Positions 1 to 7,947 of a stretch of DNA of 55,034 nucleotides are shown here, piece after piece. The notes below the pieces were generated by a model that saw nothing but the letters and a program-made list of their open reading frames with translations, did not search any database and was not told the origin of the DNA. This stretch comes from an uncultured Bacilli bacterium (GTDB taxonomy: Bacteria; Bacillota_I; Bacilli_A; RF39; UBA660): positions 1 to 55,034 of the forward strand of contig CALVOZ010000007.1 of the NCBI GenBank assembly GCA_944350495.1. The letters run 5' to 3'. Position numbers and translations under genes: made by a program. How positions within the stretch are numbered: position 1 is the stretch's first letter; each line of letters starts with the position of its first letter.

Positions 1-78
1 AGATTTTTCTACTAGCATTCGTTTTTCATCTTCATTTAAAAATACATTAATTTTAATATTTCTTTTTCTCATAATCAT
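1..78 (-). CDS. MobC-like mobilization protein, N-terminal fragment cut by the window edge
   Basis: Only the first 26 codons are in the window, reading off its left edge. The translation begins MIMRKRNIKINVFLNEDEKR, the basic, beta-strand-then-helix start seen in MobC and related ribbon-helix-helix relaxosome proteins, which bind near oriT and help the relaxase. An AAGGAT ribosome-binding site lies 5-6 nt before the ATG at 78. The tnpV gene and recombinase relic just upstream on the same strand fit a mobilizable-element setting. A plain RHH regulator is the main alternative, because the fragment is too short to decide. Confidence 0.45.
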   Translation of the reverse strand, partial: MIMRKRNIKINVFLNEDEKRMLVEKS

Positions 79-100
79 TTTTATCCTTTCAAAGTAAGGG

Positions 101-179
101 TATGGGAATTTCCCATAATAGAATTTATACGGGAGTACAAATTCAGTGCTGGCTAGTACAAATATTATAGTTTGTACTC
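101..179. repeat. Inverted and direct repeats upstream of the MobC-like gene (operator or oriT candidate)
   Basis: Three structures are packed between the MobC-like gene and the tnpV terminator. TATGGGA-ATT-TCCCATA (101-117) is a perfect 7-bp inverted repeat. GAGTACAAA (133-141) is the exact reverse complement of TTTGTACTC (171-179). AGTACAAAT occurs as a direct repeat at 134 and 155. Repeats in front of a relaxosome gene are typical of operators or oriT, but no relaxase gene is visible to confirm either role. Confidence 0.4.
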
Positions 180-190
180 ACACATTTTTA

Positions 191-226
191 AAAATAAAGT
201 TTAAAGGACTGCTCGCTTTGCAGTCC
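191..226 (-). terminator. Terminator of tnpV
   Basis: Perfect 7-bp stem GGACTGC/GCAGTCC (206-212 and 220-226) with a 7-nt loop, directly after the tnpV stop on the minus strand. It is followed by an interrupted T-rich stretch, so it is a moderate terminator. Confidence 0.7.
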
Positions 227-230
227 AATT

Positions 231-584
231 TTACATATGAATAAGTTCGTTTAATATAATTTCTTCAGATACATTTTTGTAATTATTCATTAGTTTTATC
301 CATTCTAGTTGATTAACTTCTTTACTTTTTTCAGATAGTAATTTATCTGACTTTTTAAATTGTTTCATTAGATTATTTAATCTATTTTCACATTCATCAC
401 TAACTGAAATAAGATAATTAGTTAGTTCGTTTTTCATTAAAAGAGTAGTATAAAGTGCTTTATTATTTTCTTTTAGATAGTTCAATTTTAGTAATCCATA
501 TTTGTTAATTTTTTTGTAATTTTGATTTTTGATAGTTAAATTAGGTAATAAATAATCTCCAACTTTTATATAAGTCAATTTCAT
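231..584 (-). CDS. tnpV: TnpV family transposon-encoded protein
   Basis: The protein has the features of the TnpV family, small proteins of unknown function carried next to serine recombinases on Firmicutes transposons: an opening LTYIKVGDYLLPNLTI, a KYGLLKLNYLKENN block, and an ending EWIKLMNNYKNVSEEIILNE. About 117 residues is the usual length. An ATG at 590 also opens the frame, but GGAGAG sits directly against it. The ATG at 584 has good spacing and matches the family start, so 584 is chosen. The gene is intact although the recombinase relic just upstream on the same strand is broken, and the two were probably once cotranscribed. Confidence 0.85.
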   Translation of the reverse strand: MKLTYIKVGDYLLPNLTIKNQNYKKINKYGLLKLNYLKENNKALYTTLLMKNELTNYLISVSDECENRLNNLMKQFKKSDKLLSEKSKEVNQLEWIKLMNNYKNVSEEIILNELIHM

Positions 585-606
585 TCCCATCTCTCCATTT
601 CTTTAT

Positions 607-1984
607 TTAATTTGCTATTTCCATTTTAGTTTTGGGTACTAATATTAAAATGTCTTTTAGTTTATTTTCTTCAACATAAGAGCAACTAATAATACCATCT
701 ATATATAAATGCTCTTTTGATTTTGATATAAAATCTCCTAAAAATTCATTAGAATACTTATTATTTTTCCTTTTTGTAACTGATAAAATATCATAATAAT
801 GTCATTTTTATAATTAATAGTTTCTACATCTAGGTTAGAACTTAGATATAAATCAACTAATCTTTTTTCTTGTAGTTTTAACTTTTCAATAGCTTTTTCT
901 ATTTCTTTTATGTCATTGCTTTTAGTAGAGTTACAAGTAATAATTTCATTATCCATAGAAAGTATAAATATTGTTAATTCTTCTAGTATTCGTTTTAATT
1001 TGTTTTCTATTTTTTCAGTATTATAATGAAGTCCAAATCCTTTACAATTATGATTTTTACATCTTAAATGATAATATACTTTTAATTTGCCATTGGGATA
1101 TTTAAATGATTCTGATGAACTCATAATATTTCTACATATAGGGCATTTTACTAATCCTGAAAATAAATGAATGTATTCTCCATAATTTGAGTGCCTATTT
1201 TTAACTAATACATTTCTAGTAGCATTCCAAGTAATTTCATCTATAATTGGCTCACAATAGTTTTCAATTCTTAAAATGTCTTGTGGCTTTCTTTTATATT
1301 TTCCATATTCAAATATACCAATATAAATAGCATTAGTGAGTATTTTATAAATTCTATCAGATGCCCACTTGCCTTGTTTTAAATAGGCGTTATTATCTTT
1401 CATAATTGTTGCTATACTTCTTGTTGAATTGCCTTGTTTGCATAGTTCAAATATTTCTTTAACAACTTGTGCCTCAATAGGTTCTATTTCCAAATGACCA
1501 GTTTCTCTATTTCTAATATAGCCATAAGGTGCTTTACTAGGGTGTATTTTCTCTAGCGTCATTTCTTCCATAGCACGTTTCATTCTTGCTCCAATTTCTT
1601 TTCTTTCTCGTTGACCAAATACTAAATTCATACCAAATATCATTTCGCCATTAGCAGTAGATACATCATAAGTTTCTAAAATAAGTTCTATTTTAACATC
1701 GTGTTCTTCACAATAATTAAGTAACCAAAAGCTGTCATAATTATTTCTTGTAAGTCTATCTACCTTAATAGCAATTAATTTATCAATCTTTTTAGTTTTA
1801 TATCGGCAAGTAATCTTTGCATTTCTGGTCGCATCAAATCTTTCCCAGAATGACCTGCGTCATTATACACATCTACAATACTATAATCATTTTTCTCACA
1901 ATATTCTTTAATCATACGAAGTTGTAAATCAATAGAATAACCGTTATCTCTTTGGTCGTCTGTACTAACATCTATGGAACACAT
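607..1984 (-). pseudogene. Serine recombinase (transposon type), frameshifted relic
   Basis: Pieces of one serine recombinase lie in successive frames. The N-terminal resolvase part (1984 to about 1795) reads VSTDDQRDNGYSIDLQ. One base is missing in an A run near 1795, and the next frame continues KLIAIKVDRLTRNNYDSF into the recombinase domain (to 738), including a zinc-ribbon pattern CPIC plus C-x4-C and a short coiled coil. Near 780-800 another frame change leads to NNKYSNEFLGDFISKSKEHL and a stop at 607-609. The extreme N terminus is also damaged: the conserved Arg before Val-Ser of the active site is Asp, and no good start or ribosome-binding site is present. Several lesions make a sequencing error an unlikely sole cause. 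With tnpV and the MobC-like gene it marks an old element. Confidence 0.85.
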
Positions 1985-2164
1985 ATACCGTATTATTTTA
2001 AAACGTTAGATTTAATAAAATTTGATTATAAAATAAATACCAGTATCACTATTGTTACTGGCATGAAACAAGAGAAAGTTAGTATTGATAAATTAAATAT
2101 TACAATCTCTTTTGGTATATAAAATAGCATGTTTCAAATTAAAATAATGATTGTTGAATAAAAA

Positions 2165-2202
2165 GGAAAAAGAATATTGACTATATAATTATCAATATCC
2201 TT
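2165..2202 (-). terminator. Terminator of the decayed pnuC cluster
   Basis: A long imperfect stem pairs AAGGATATTGA with TCAATATTCTT (2192-2202 and 2170-2180) and is followed on the minus strand by TTTCC and T5. The rest of 1985-2244 holds only a small CCAGTA/TACTGG hairpin near 2040-2062 and no gene. Confidence 0.65.
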
Positions 2203-2244
2203 TTTTATAATGTGAATTATAGTTTTTTTGATTTGTTAATTGAC

Positions 2245-3009
2245 TCAAATATTATTAATATTGTCATTAGCATTTTGGTTATTACTGGTAGTTATATCTC
2301 TTTTGATTTGAGCTAAGATATCTAAATCCAATTTTTCTTTTCCTACTAACATTTCTGAAAGTCTACTAGAAATTGTTTCAATAGGATATATTGAACTTAC
2401 TGCACTTATTAATGGTTGTAAATCTAATAAACATCTACTATAATCTCCTAATTGTTTATCAAATATCTTTTTCTTTCTTTCTTCGTCAATTAATTTTTGT
2501 GTTGTATTTTGTATGGCCTGAATGTGTCCAATCGTTTGTAATAACTTAAAACCTATGATATCTATTGGATTAGGTACCATTATGCTTTTACCATTAGAAG
2601 TTAATTTAACAAGATTAATTCCTAATTCACAATCTCTCGGATCACTTATATGTAGAACAGATTTCCCTTTTGATGAGATTTTATCAAAATCTGGGATAAT
2701 ATCATATAAATTATAAATAAATGCTTTACTTGGTTCACCAGAAACATAAACATAATCAGTGTCATTAATTTGTCTTCTAAATTAAGAAAAATTATTTTTT
2801 GCTTCAACTGGAATATCATAAATAGAACCCATTCCAATTATCTTTCCATTATCAACCATTATTTCTTGCATACTGTCTGCACAAATAAATGGCAGTGTTG
2901 CTAAAGAACCAGCCATATAATATAGTACATTTCCATTTTTATTAATAGGTGGTTTTGTTTTATAATATAATTCACATAAATCCCACGCAATTTCTTCTAT
3001 ATTTCTCAT
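2245..3009 (-). pseudogene. Nucleotidyltransferase-like protein interrupted by one in-frame stop
   Basis: One reading frame runs from ATG 3009 to 2245 (255 codons) broken only by a TAA at 2782-2784. Before it the protein reads GNVLYYMAGSLATLPFICAD. After it, in the same frame, it reads RRQINDTDYVYVSGE, then SVLHISDPRDCELGINLV and IMVPNPIDIIGFKLLQTIGH. The order Gly-Ser, an NDTD acidic motif, then a PNPIDIIGFKL helix recalls small nucleotidyltransferase-fold proteins such as the AbiEii type, but I do not recognise the family firmly. The start at 3009 is chosen for its AGAGGA site; the longer frame begins at a TTG at 3024 that overlaps the pnuC stop. It is the last gene of a four-gene minus-strand set. 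The single stop may be a recent mutation or a sequence error. Confidence 0.6.
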
Positions 3010-3020
3010 ACTCATTCCTC

Positions 3021-3668
3021 TCAATTTTGTCTTTCAAATTTAATCCATTTTATTAGGCCATAAACGTTAATTAATAAGTATCCTATTGATACTAACAACA
3101 TCATTACTGCATTAGGACTTTTATTAAAAACATTAATAATCCAAATTGATAAATCAAAAGTATTATTAAATAACCATATTATCCAACATTCTTTAAATCT
3201 TAAATTCATAAGAATAATTCCGCACAAGTTTATAACATTACTGCTTGAATCTAGAAATGCTAATTGTTGACCTGGTATTTTTGTCAAAAGAAAACCTAAT
3301 AGTAAGCTTCCAAGTATACAACTAGTAATTATTATAATTGAGTTTTTTAATGTAAAACCTCTAATACTTACCTCATTGCTACTATTCTTGTTTTTAATCC
3401 AACTAACATATCCTTGTATTTGTGATGGAAAGAATACAATTACTGATAATATAGCAATACCATATAATCCATTTATATAAGAAATGTAAGCATTTAACAA
3501 GCAAAAAGCGGCTCCAAATATATAGTTATAAGTCTTACCAATACTTGCATAATATGCATTTAATAATCCACAAGTAAGTGTTAGAGTTCCTAAAAAATAA
3601 TCTTTAGTAATAATTCCACATAGTATAGAAAATAATACAATTATAATAGTATAAATTTTATTTCTCAT
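3021..3668 (-). CDS. pnuC: PnuC-type vitamin/nucleoside transporter
   Basis: A 215-residue protein with about seven membrane segments. It shows the PnuC-like alternation of GLLNAYYASIGKTYNYIFGA, NGLYGIAILSVIVFFPSQIQ and a late W-x-I-W-L-F-N-N segment. PnuC-family proteins are facilitators for nicotinamide riboside (PnuC) or related vitamins such as thiamine (PnuT), trapping the substrate by phosphorylation inside. The substrate cannot be read from sequence. The gene lies between an isochorismatase-type hydrolase and a nucleotidyltransferase-like gene, and a phosphotransferase begins the set, which suggests salvage and phosphorylation of an imported compound (inference). It is intact although two neighbours are broken. 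The TTG-initiated frame of the downstream gene overlaps its stop by 4 nt, but that gene's likely start at 3009 leaves a short gap. Confidence 0.75.
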   Translation of the reverse strand: MRNKIYTIIIVLFSILCGIITKDYFLGTLTLTCGLLNAYYASIGKTYNYIFGAAFCLLNAYISYINGLYGIAILSVIVFFPSQIQGYVSWIKNKNSSNEVSIRGFTLKNSIIIITSCILGSLLLGFLLTKIPGQQLAFLDSSSNVINLCGIILMNLRFKECWIIWLFNNTFDLSIWIINVFNKSPNAVMMLLVSIGYLLINVYGLIKWIKFERQN

Positions 3669-3678
3669 AAACTTACCT

Positions 3679-4161
3679 CTAAATCACATTATCTTTTCCA
3701 ATTAATCTTTTCAAATTATTGATAAAAATATTATGAAGTTCTAATCCTTTATGACTCATTGTATAATTCTCTAAAACATAAATATTATAATTGTTTTCAA
3801 ATAAATCTAATGCAGTTTTATATACACAGGCGTCAGTATCAAATCCACACAAAAATATTTCATCAATATTATTTTCATCAATAAATTGTTTTAATTCATC
3901 ATTTAGTGCTGTATAGGTATTTTTATTAATAATTTTATGATAGTTTGTATTTATTGCAATTTCTTGTCCATTACTTAAAAGACAACCTTTGTAATCTAAT
4001 CTCTTATACCACATACTATTCTCGTTATTTATAAATTTTGTAAAAACTATATAATTGTATTCTTTAGAATTAACTAGTTCACTTATTCTATCTTTTACAT
4101 CTTTTGTATTATTGTTTATGAAATCATTTTGAACATCTATGACTAATAAAAGTTTATTCAT
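3679..4161 (-). CDS. Isochorismatase-family cysteine hydrolase (nicotinamidase-like)
   Basis: A 160-residue cysteine hydrolase of the isochorismatase/nicotinamidase superfamily. The catalytic triad is visible: Asp9 in LLLVIDVQNDF, Lys80 in INKNTYTAL, and Cys112 in GFDTDACVYKTALDLFE. Family members hydrolyse amides such as nicotinamide or ureidoacrylate-like compounds. Placement with a PnuC-type transporter makes a role in nicotinamide salvage plausible, but the metal-binding Asp-x-His pattern of true nicotinamidases is not clear, so the substrate is open. It sits 10 nt upstream of pnuC in the same minus-strand operon. Confidence 0.75.
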   Translation of the reverse strand: MNKLLLVIDVQNDFINNNTKDVKDRISELVNSKEYNYIVFTKFINNENSMWYKRLDYKGCLLSNGQEIAINTNYHKIINKNTYTALNDELKQFIDENNIDEIFLCGFDTDACVYKTALDLFENNYNIYVLENYTMSHKGLELHNIFINNLKRLIGKDNVI

Positions 4162-4172
4162 CTTTTCACCAA

Positions 4173-4705
4173 CTATCTTTTAATTAATATATTTGTAATT
4201 TTTTCTTTACAACTATAAGAATAACCAATTTTACCTTCATTTAACCAATACTGATTTTCTTCGGAGTCTTCTTCTGTTTTAGCAATAAATATGGGTTGTA
4301 AAATATGCATTGCGTTTGCTAATTTATAAAAAGTCCAAAATGTTTGAAGTTCATATTCAGTTAATTGATTATATTTATTATACTCGGTTAACAATGTTGT
4401 AATATTATCAATTGTTGTTTGCTCTGAACTTTCATCTAAACACATATTACAAGATATAACTGCTAAATCTATTATTCTTGGTAAATAGTTAGAAACAGCA
4501 AAATCTATAATCCATATTTTTGAATTGTTATCTTTCATTACATTTGTATTGATTATATCTCCGTGAACAAATGCTTTTGGCAATTTATCAAAATCAATGT
4601 TTTGTAATTCTTTTAATAGATTATCAAATTCTTTCTGATAATATTTTTCAAATCTGTATTTAATCTTATTCTTTTATTAAAATCTTGTAGTTCAAAAGTA
4701 TTCAT
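4173..4705 (-). pseudogene. Aminoglycoside/choline-kinase-like phosphotransferase, internally deleted
   Basis: The C-terminal catalytic lobe is clear: AFVHGDIINTNVM (the HGDxxxxN Brenner motif) followed by KIWIIDFAVSNYLPR (the metal-binding IDF). The frame stays open upstream only to about residue KYRFEKYYQKEFDNLL and then meets stops. A separate start at 4705 with a GAGAGG site encodes MNTFELQDFNKR and stops after 30 codons. The N-terminal nucleotide-binding lobe, about 120 residues in this superfamily, is missing between them, so the gene looks deleted and frameshifted. It is the first gene of the set with isochorismatase, pnuC and the nucleotidyltransferase-like gene, and probably phosphorylated the imported substrate when whole (inference). 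Confidence 0.75.
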
Positions 4706-4742
4706 TTTATTGCCTCTCTTTCAAAAGTTTTTATCTAATATA

Positions 4743-4748
4743 ATTATA
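4743..4748 (-). promoter_or_regulatory. Possible -10 box of the decayed pnuC operon
   Basis: TATAAT on the minus strand, 37 nt upstream of the ATG at 4705. No convincing -35 box stands 17 bp before it. Confidence 0.4.
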
Positions 4749-4916
4749 TCATTAAATCATAATTTATCATATATTTTGGTCATTAAAAAATTTAATATGT
4801 TAATTAATATACTTATACACCGTCAAATATCTAACTCAAAACTTATAGTGTTTACAATAGTTCACAAAGATTTTATAAAACATTTCTGGCATATAACATT
4901 CAATATTTTATCCTTA

Positions 4917-5022
4917 TTGACTTAAAACAAATGAGTGATACAATAAGGTAGAATATGAAATAATTAGGTGTAGACGCATCTATTAAAAGTACTAATTACA
5001 CGAAAAGATTAGTACCTTTTTT
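4917..5022 (+). ncRNA. Candidate short RNA with attenuator-like fold
   Basis: TTGACT (4917-4922), a 16-bp spacer and TACAAT (4939-4944) form a good promoter. About 70 nt after the expected start lies a strong terminator: GTACTAAT/ATTAGTAC (4989-4996, 5008-5015) followed by C and T6. No ORF with a ribosome-binding site lies between. TAATTAG at 4961-4967 can pair with CTAATTA at 4992-4998, which would break the terminator stem, so two exclusive folds are possible. The nearest plus-strand gene is 530 nt downstream. It could be a stand-alone small RNA, a leader whose gene was lost, or a terminator in either direction with a chance promoter. Confidence 0.45.
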
Positions 5023-5055
5023 CATATTCAACCAATTCCCCAATATTAGGATTTT

Positions 5056-5402
5056 ATGGCTGTAAGTTAGGCAATAAATAATGAAAAAAATAACTTGATT
5101 TTAGCCGAAAATAGCATTTTTTACTATCTAAAAAGTGTGTACGATTGTTATACACCCCTTATTTTATAAGGAACAAAAGTTAACGGTTGTATAACAAATC
5201 TTTCAAATGTAAACACTTATATTTTTACTAAACCCTTATGAAATAAGGGAAAACTCACTACTGGTGAGTTGTTTGTAAACAGGTTTATCCTGCTTTATAT
5301 AGAGTATTAAATTATGGTCAAAGATTTTAAAAAAACACTTGTTTTAATGGTCGAAGTTATGGCCGTAAATTATATTATTTTTAATAATTTTATGGCCAAT
5401 AG
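5056..5402 (+). repeat. Repeated ATGGYCRAAG-like 10-mers and hairpin cluster upstream of the recombinase
   Basis: This gene-free stretch holds several related 10-mers: ATGGCTGTAA at 5056, ATGGTCAAAG at 5314, ATGGTCGAAG at 5347, ATGGCCGTAA at 5359 and ATGGCCAATA at 5392. Between them are hairpins: TTGTTATAC/GTATAACAA (5145-5197) enclosing CCTTAT/ATAAGG, CCCTTAT/ATAAGGG (5233-5249) and AACTCAC/GTGAGTT (5252-5270). Such structure in front of a large serine recombinase could be recombinase or regulator binding sites or an attachment region. I see no duplicated att core inside the window. Confidence 0.4.
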
Positions 5403-5415
5403 TTTTATTAGATTT

Positions 5416-5441
5416 ATAGCTATATCACTAGCTATTTTTTT
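5416..5441 (+). terminator. Orphan terminator
   Basis: ATAGCT/AGCTAT 6-bp stem with an 8-nt loop followed by T7. No coding gene ends in front of it on the plus strand, so it either insulates the recombinase operon or ends an unannotated RNA. Confidence 0.6.
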
Positions 5442-5469
5442 ATGAGCTGTATTAAAAAATAAAGTGCGT

Positions 5470-5475
5470 TATAAT
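5470..5475 (+). promoter_or_regulatory. -10 box of the small-ORF/recombinase operon
   Basis: TATAAT about 80 nt upstream of the ATG at 5553; the -35 region is poor. The leader between them is unusually long for this genome. Confidence 0.4.
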
Positions 5476-5552
5476 TTTTAAAGAAGTTTAAAGAAAGTTG
5501 GTGCTTAACTATGAAATGAATTGTTTAAGAATTTAAAGGGGGTAATAAAATT

Positions 5553-5738
5553 ATGATGAAAGAAAGTGATAAACATTATGAATATTTAAGAGCTTATATA
5601 GCTGAACTTGCTATGTTAGAATTTATAAAAGATAATAACTTAATTAATGATATTGAATACAAAAAGATTAAAAATAAAATTGAAAATGAATATGCAAAAC
5701 GTAATAAATTAAACAATTCTAATTATAGTTTTGCATAA
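5553..5738 (+). CDS. Small SHOCT-like helical protein preceding the recombinase
   Basis: A 61-residue charged helical protein with a GGGGG ribosome-binding site. The core AELAMLEFIKDNNLINDIEY plus KKIKNKIENEYAKRN resembles the SHOCT-like small proteins (short C-terminal-domain type, helix then L-I-x-x-x-E-Y/F turn) often placed directly before serine recombinases on Firmicutes elements. Function is unknown. The 51-nt gap to the recombinase and shared direction suggest one operon. Confidence 0.6.
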   Translation: MMKESDKHYEYLRAYIAELAMLEFIKDNNLINDIEYKKIKNKIENEYAKRNKLNNSNYSFA

Positions 5739-5789
5739 TAAAAATATTATTTGAAATATGCTATTATTCAACAATTAGGAAAGGAATAA

Positions 5790-7592
5790 ATGAATAATAA
5801 CAATGTAGAAATAATAAAACCAACTTTAAAAACTATATGTATAAAACAAAATAGAGAAATAAAATTAATACGTGCTTGTGCTTATTGTAGAGTTTCGACT
5901 GATAACGAAGATCAAAAAACAAGTTATGAATCACAACGAATTCATTATAAAAATATGATTGAAGAAAATCCAAATTATGAGTTTGTAGGAATATATGCAG
6001 ATGAAGGTATAACTGGTACACAAACTAAAAAAAGAGAACAATTTAATCAAATGATGAATGACGCTATTAATGGAAAAATAGATTTAATAATTGCAAAATC
6101 TATTTCAAGATTTGCAAGAAATACTGTTGATACTTTAAACTGTGTAAGACTACTTAGAGAACATAAAGTTGATGTATTTTTCGAAAAAGAAAATATCCAT
6201 ACACTAGGTTTATCTAATGAATTATTTTTAACTTTATATAGTGCATTTGCTCAAGCTGAGAGTGAATCTATATCAGAAAATGTTAAAGCCGGTGTTAGAA
6301 TGAAAATGAAACGTGGTGGTATGGTTGGTAAATATGCACCATTTGGTTATTTATATGATAAAGAAAAAGATATAATATACCCAGATGAAAGCAAAAAAGA
6401 TATTATTATTTATATCTTTGAAGAATACTCTAAAGGAATTGGTTTTAGAACTATTACACTTAATTTAAATGAACTTGGAATACCTAGTCCAACCGGTAGA
6501 AAATGGTGCCATGCATCGGTAAGAAGAATAATAACAAACGAAAAATATGTTGGCGATTTAAGAAGTGGTAAATATTATTCTGATAATGTAATATCTCATA
6601 AAAGAAAAGTTAATTATGGCGAGAAAGAACAATATTTTACCTCTAATCATCACGAGGCTATTGTATCTCGTGAGTTATGGAATAAGTGTCAAGAACTATT
6701 AGAAAAAAGAAGTAAGATAGTTAAACCTGATGGCAATAGAGATAAGTTCAGTAGAAAGTATCCATTTAGTAGTAAAATCTATTGTGGTATGTGTGGAGAA
6801 AGATTTATAAGACGTTCATATAAAATTAGAAGTAATAATAAAGAAATAGCTTATTGGGTTTGCAGAAGTCATAGAAATCAAATTGAGTGTTCTAATTTAC
6901 TTCATTATAAACAAGAAGAATTAGAAGATATATTTATTAAAGTTTATAATGAATTGTTTGAAAATAAAGATAGATATATTAATACTTTTATTAAGAAAAT
7001 TGATGAAGTAATTAATGAAAATAACAACTTCAATTCGGATAAAATAAAAGAGGATATTTTAAATCTTCAAAATAGATTATCTAATTTAATTGACTTAAAA
7101 TTAGATAATAAAATATCACAAGAAATACTAAATAATAAAGAAATAGAAATAACTAATAAAATTAAAGAGTTAGAAAATAAACTTGCTGATAATAAAGATT
7201 TAGAATTATCTCGTAAAGAAAAGTTAGAACAAATAAATAATATTACAAAGATTTTAAAACAATATAAAGGATTAACTAAATTTAATGAAGATATATTTAA
7301 TAATTTAGTAGATAGAATTATTATTGGCGAAAAGTTAGATAATGGCAAAGAAGATTTATATAAAATAAAATTCATTCTTAAAACTGGCGAAATGATTAAA
7401 GACAATCTACCAAATAGCAAATTAAAAATTGGTAGTGATATGGGACATTATGGTTTTAGTATAAATAAGCAATCACTTGAAATAAAAGAAGATAATGTGT
7501 CTGCCTATGTATTACGTAAGAACTCTTACATAAATACCACATCCCATAAAATATCATCTCCTCACTTGTTTCCTCACTTAAACGCAAAATAA
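5790..7592 (+). CDS. Large serine recombinase/integrase
   Basis: A 600-residue large serine recombinase. The resolvase catalytic domain starts at about residue 28 with ACAYCRVSTDNEDQKTSYE, placing the nucleophile at Ser36 with the preceding Arg34. IIAKSISRFARNTVDTL and AFAQAESESISENVKAG follow. The recombinase domain (about 180-310) contains APFGYLYD and NELGIPSPTGRKW. A zinc ribbon uses YCGMCGERF and WVCRSHRNQIECSN, and a long coiled coil spans about 400-490. These enzymes cut and join attachment sites by a Ser-DNA intermediate and drive excision or integration of mobile elements. All catalytic parts are intact, unlike the second recombinase at 607-1984. It is preceded by a GGAAAGGAATAA site. 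Confidence 0.93.
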   Translation: MNNNNVEIIKPTLKTICIKQNREIKLIRACAYCRVSTDNEDQKTSYESQRIHYKNMIEENPNYEFVGIYADEGITGTQTKKREQFNQMMNDAINGKIDLIIAKSISRFARNTVDTLNCVRLLREHKVDVFFEKENIHTLGLSNELFLTLYSAFAQAESESISENVKAGVRMKMKRGGMVGKYAPFGYLYDKEKDIIYPDESKKDIIIYIFEEYSKGIGFRTITLNLNELGIPSPTGRKWCHASVRRIITNEKYVGDLRSGKYYSDNVISHKRKVNYGEKEQYFTSNHHEAIVSRELWNKCQELLEKRSKIVKPDGNRDKFSRKYPFSSKIYCGMCGERFIRRSYKIRSNNKEIAYWVCRSHRNQIECSNLLHYKQEELEDIFIKVYNELFENKDRYINTFIKKIDEVINENNNFNSDKIKEDILNLQNRLSNLIDLKLDNKISQEILNNKEIEITNKIKELENKLADNKDLELSRKEKLEQINNITKILKQYKGLTKFNEDIFNNLVDRIIIGEKLDNGKEDLYKIKFILKTGEMIKDNLPNSKLKIGSDMGHYGFSINKQSLEIKEDNVSAYVLRKNSYINTTSHKISSPHLFPHLNAK

Positions 7593-7638
7593 CAGACACT
7601 AAATTGAAATTTTTTAATATTTCTTATTAGTTTCCTCA

Positions 7639-7944
7639 TTAATAAACGAAAAGTATAGTATAAACTTTAATTTTATTTAAAATTTGTTTAATTTCTTTGA
7701 GATTGTATTTTTGATTATACTCTTTAGTATAAAATTGTTTACTAGATATTTCATTTACTTTGTATTCTAGTATTGTAAGAGTAATAGGATATGTAATCAG
7801 ATATTCAGTGAGTTCTATAACTTGTAAATTGGTGTGTAGTAGATTTTTAACCTTACCGTTTTTAATTTTGTATTTATAATCCTTAATCACTTCAAGTATT
7901 TCCGTATTCGGCTTTAAAGTCTGAATGGTCTTAAATTCAAGCAT
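7639..7944 (-). CDS. Hypothetical protein beside tRNA-Gly
   Basis: A 101-residue protein I do not recognise. It is rich in Lys, Ile and Tyr and lacks membrane segments or cysteines. It has a very strong ribosome-binding site, GGAAGGAGG, but this lies in the 3' arm of a hairpin (7948-7978) with six T between the arm and the ATG. It lies between the recombinase (convergent) and tRNA-Gly (upstream, same strand), so it may be element cargo or a junction gene. Confidence 0.55.
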   Translation of the reverse strand: MLEFKTIQTLKPNTEILEVIKDYKYKIKNGKVKNLLHTNLQVIELTEYLITYPITLTILEYKVNEISSKQFYTKEYNQKYNLKEIKQILNKIKVYTILFVY

Positions 7945-7947
7945 AAA

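Noticed and set aside
2036..2070. CCAGTA/TACTGG inverted repeat as an insertion-sequence end
   Set aside because: Only 6 bp, no matching copy and no transposase beside it.
2522..2837. Short ORFs on both strands (64 and 63 residues)
   Set aside because: They are shadows of the nucleotidyltransferase-like gene, whose frame continues past the TAA at 2782-2784.
4710..4925. Plus-strand 71-residue ORF
   Set aside because: No ribosome-binding site, hydrophobic AT-rich composition typical of chance, and it lies antisense to the promoter region of the pnuC cluster.
7067..7420. 117-residue minus-strand ORF rich in Leu, Ser and Ile
   Set aside because: Antisense shadow of the coiled coil of the serine recombinase; no start signal.
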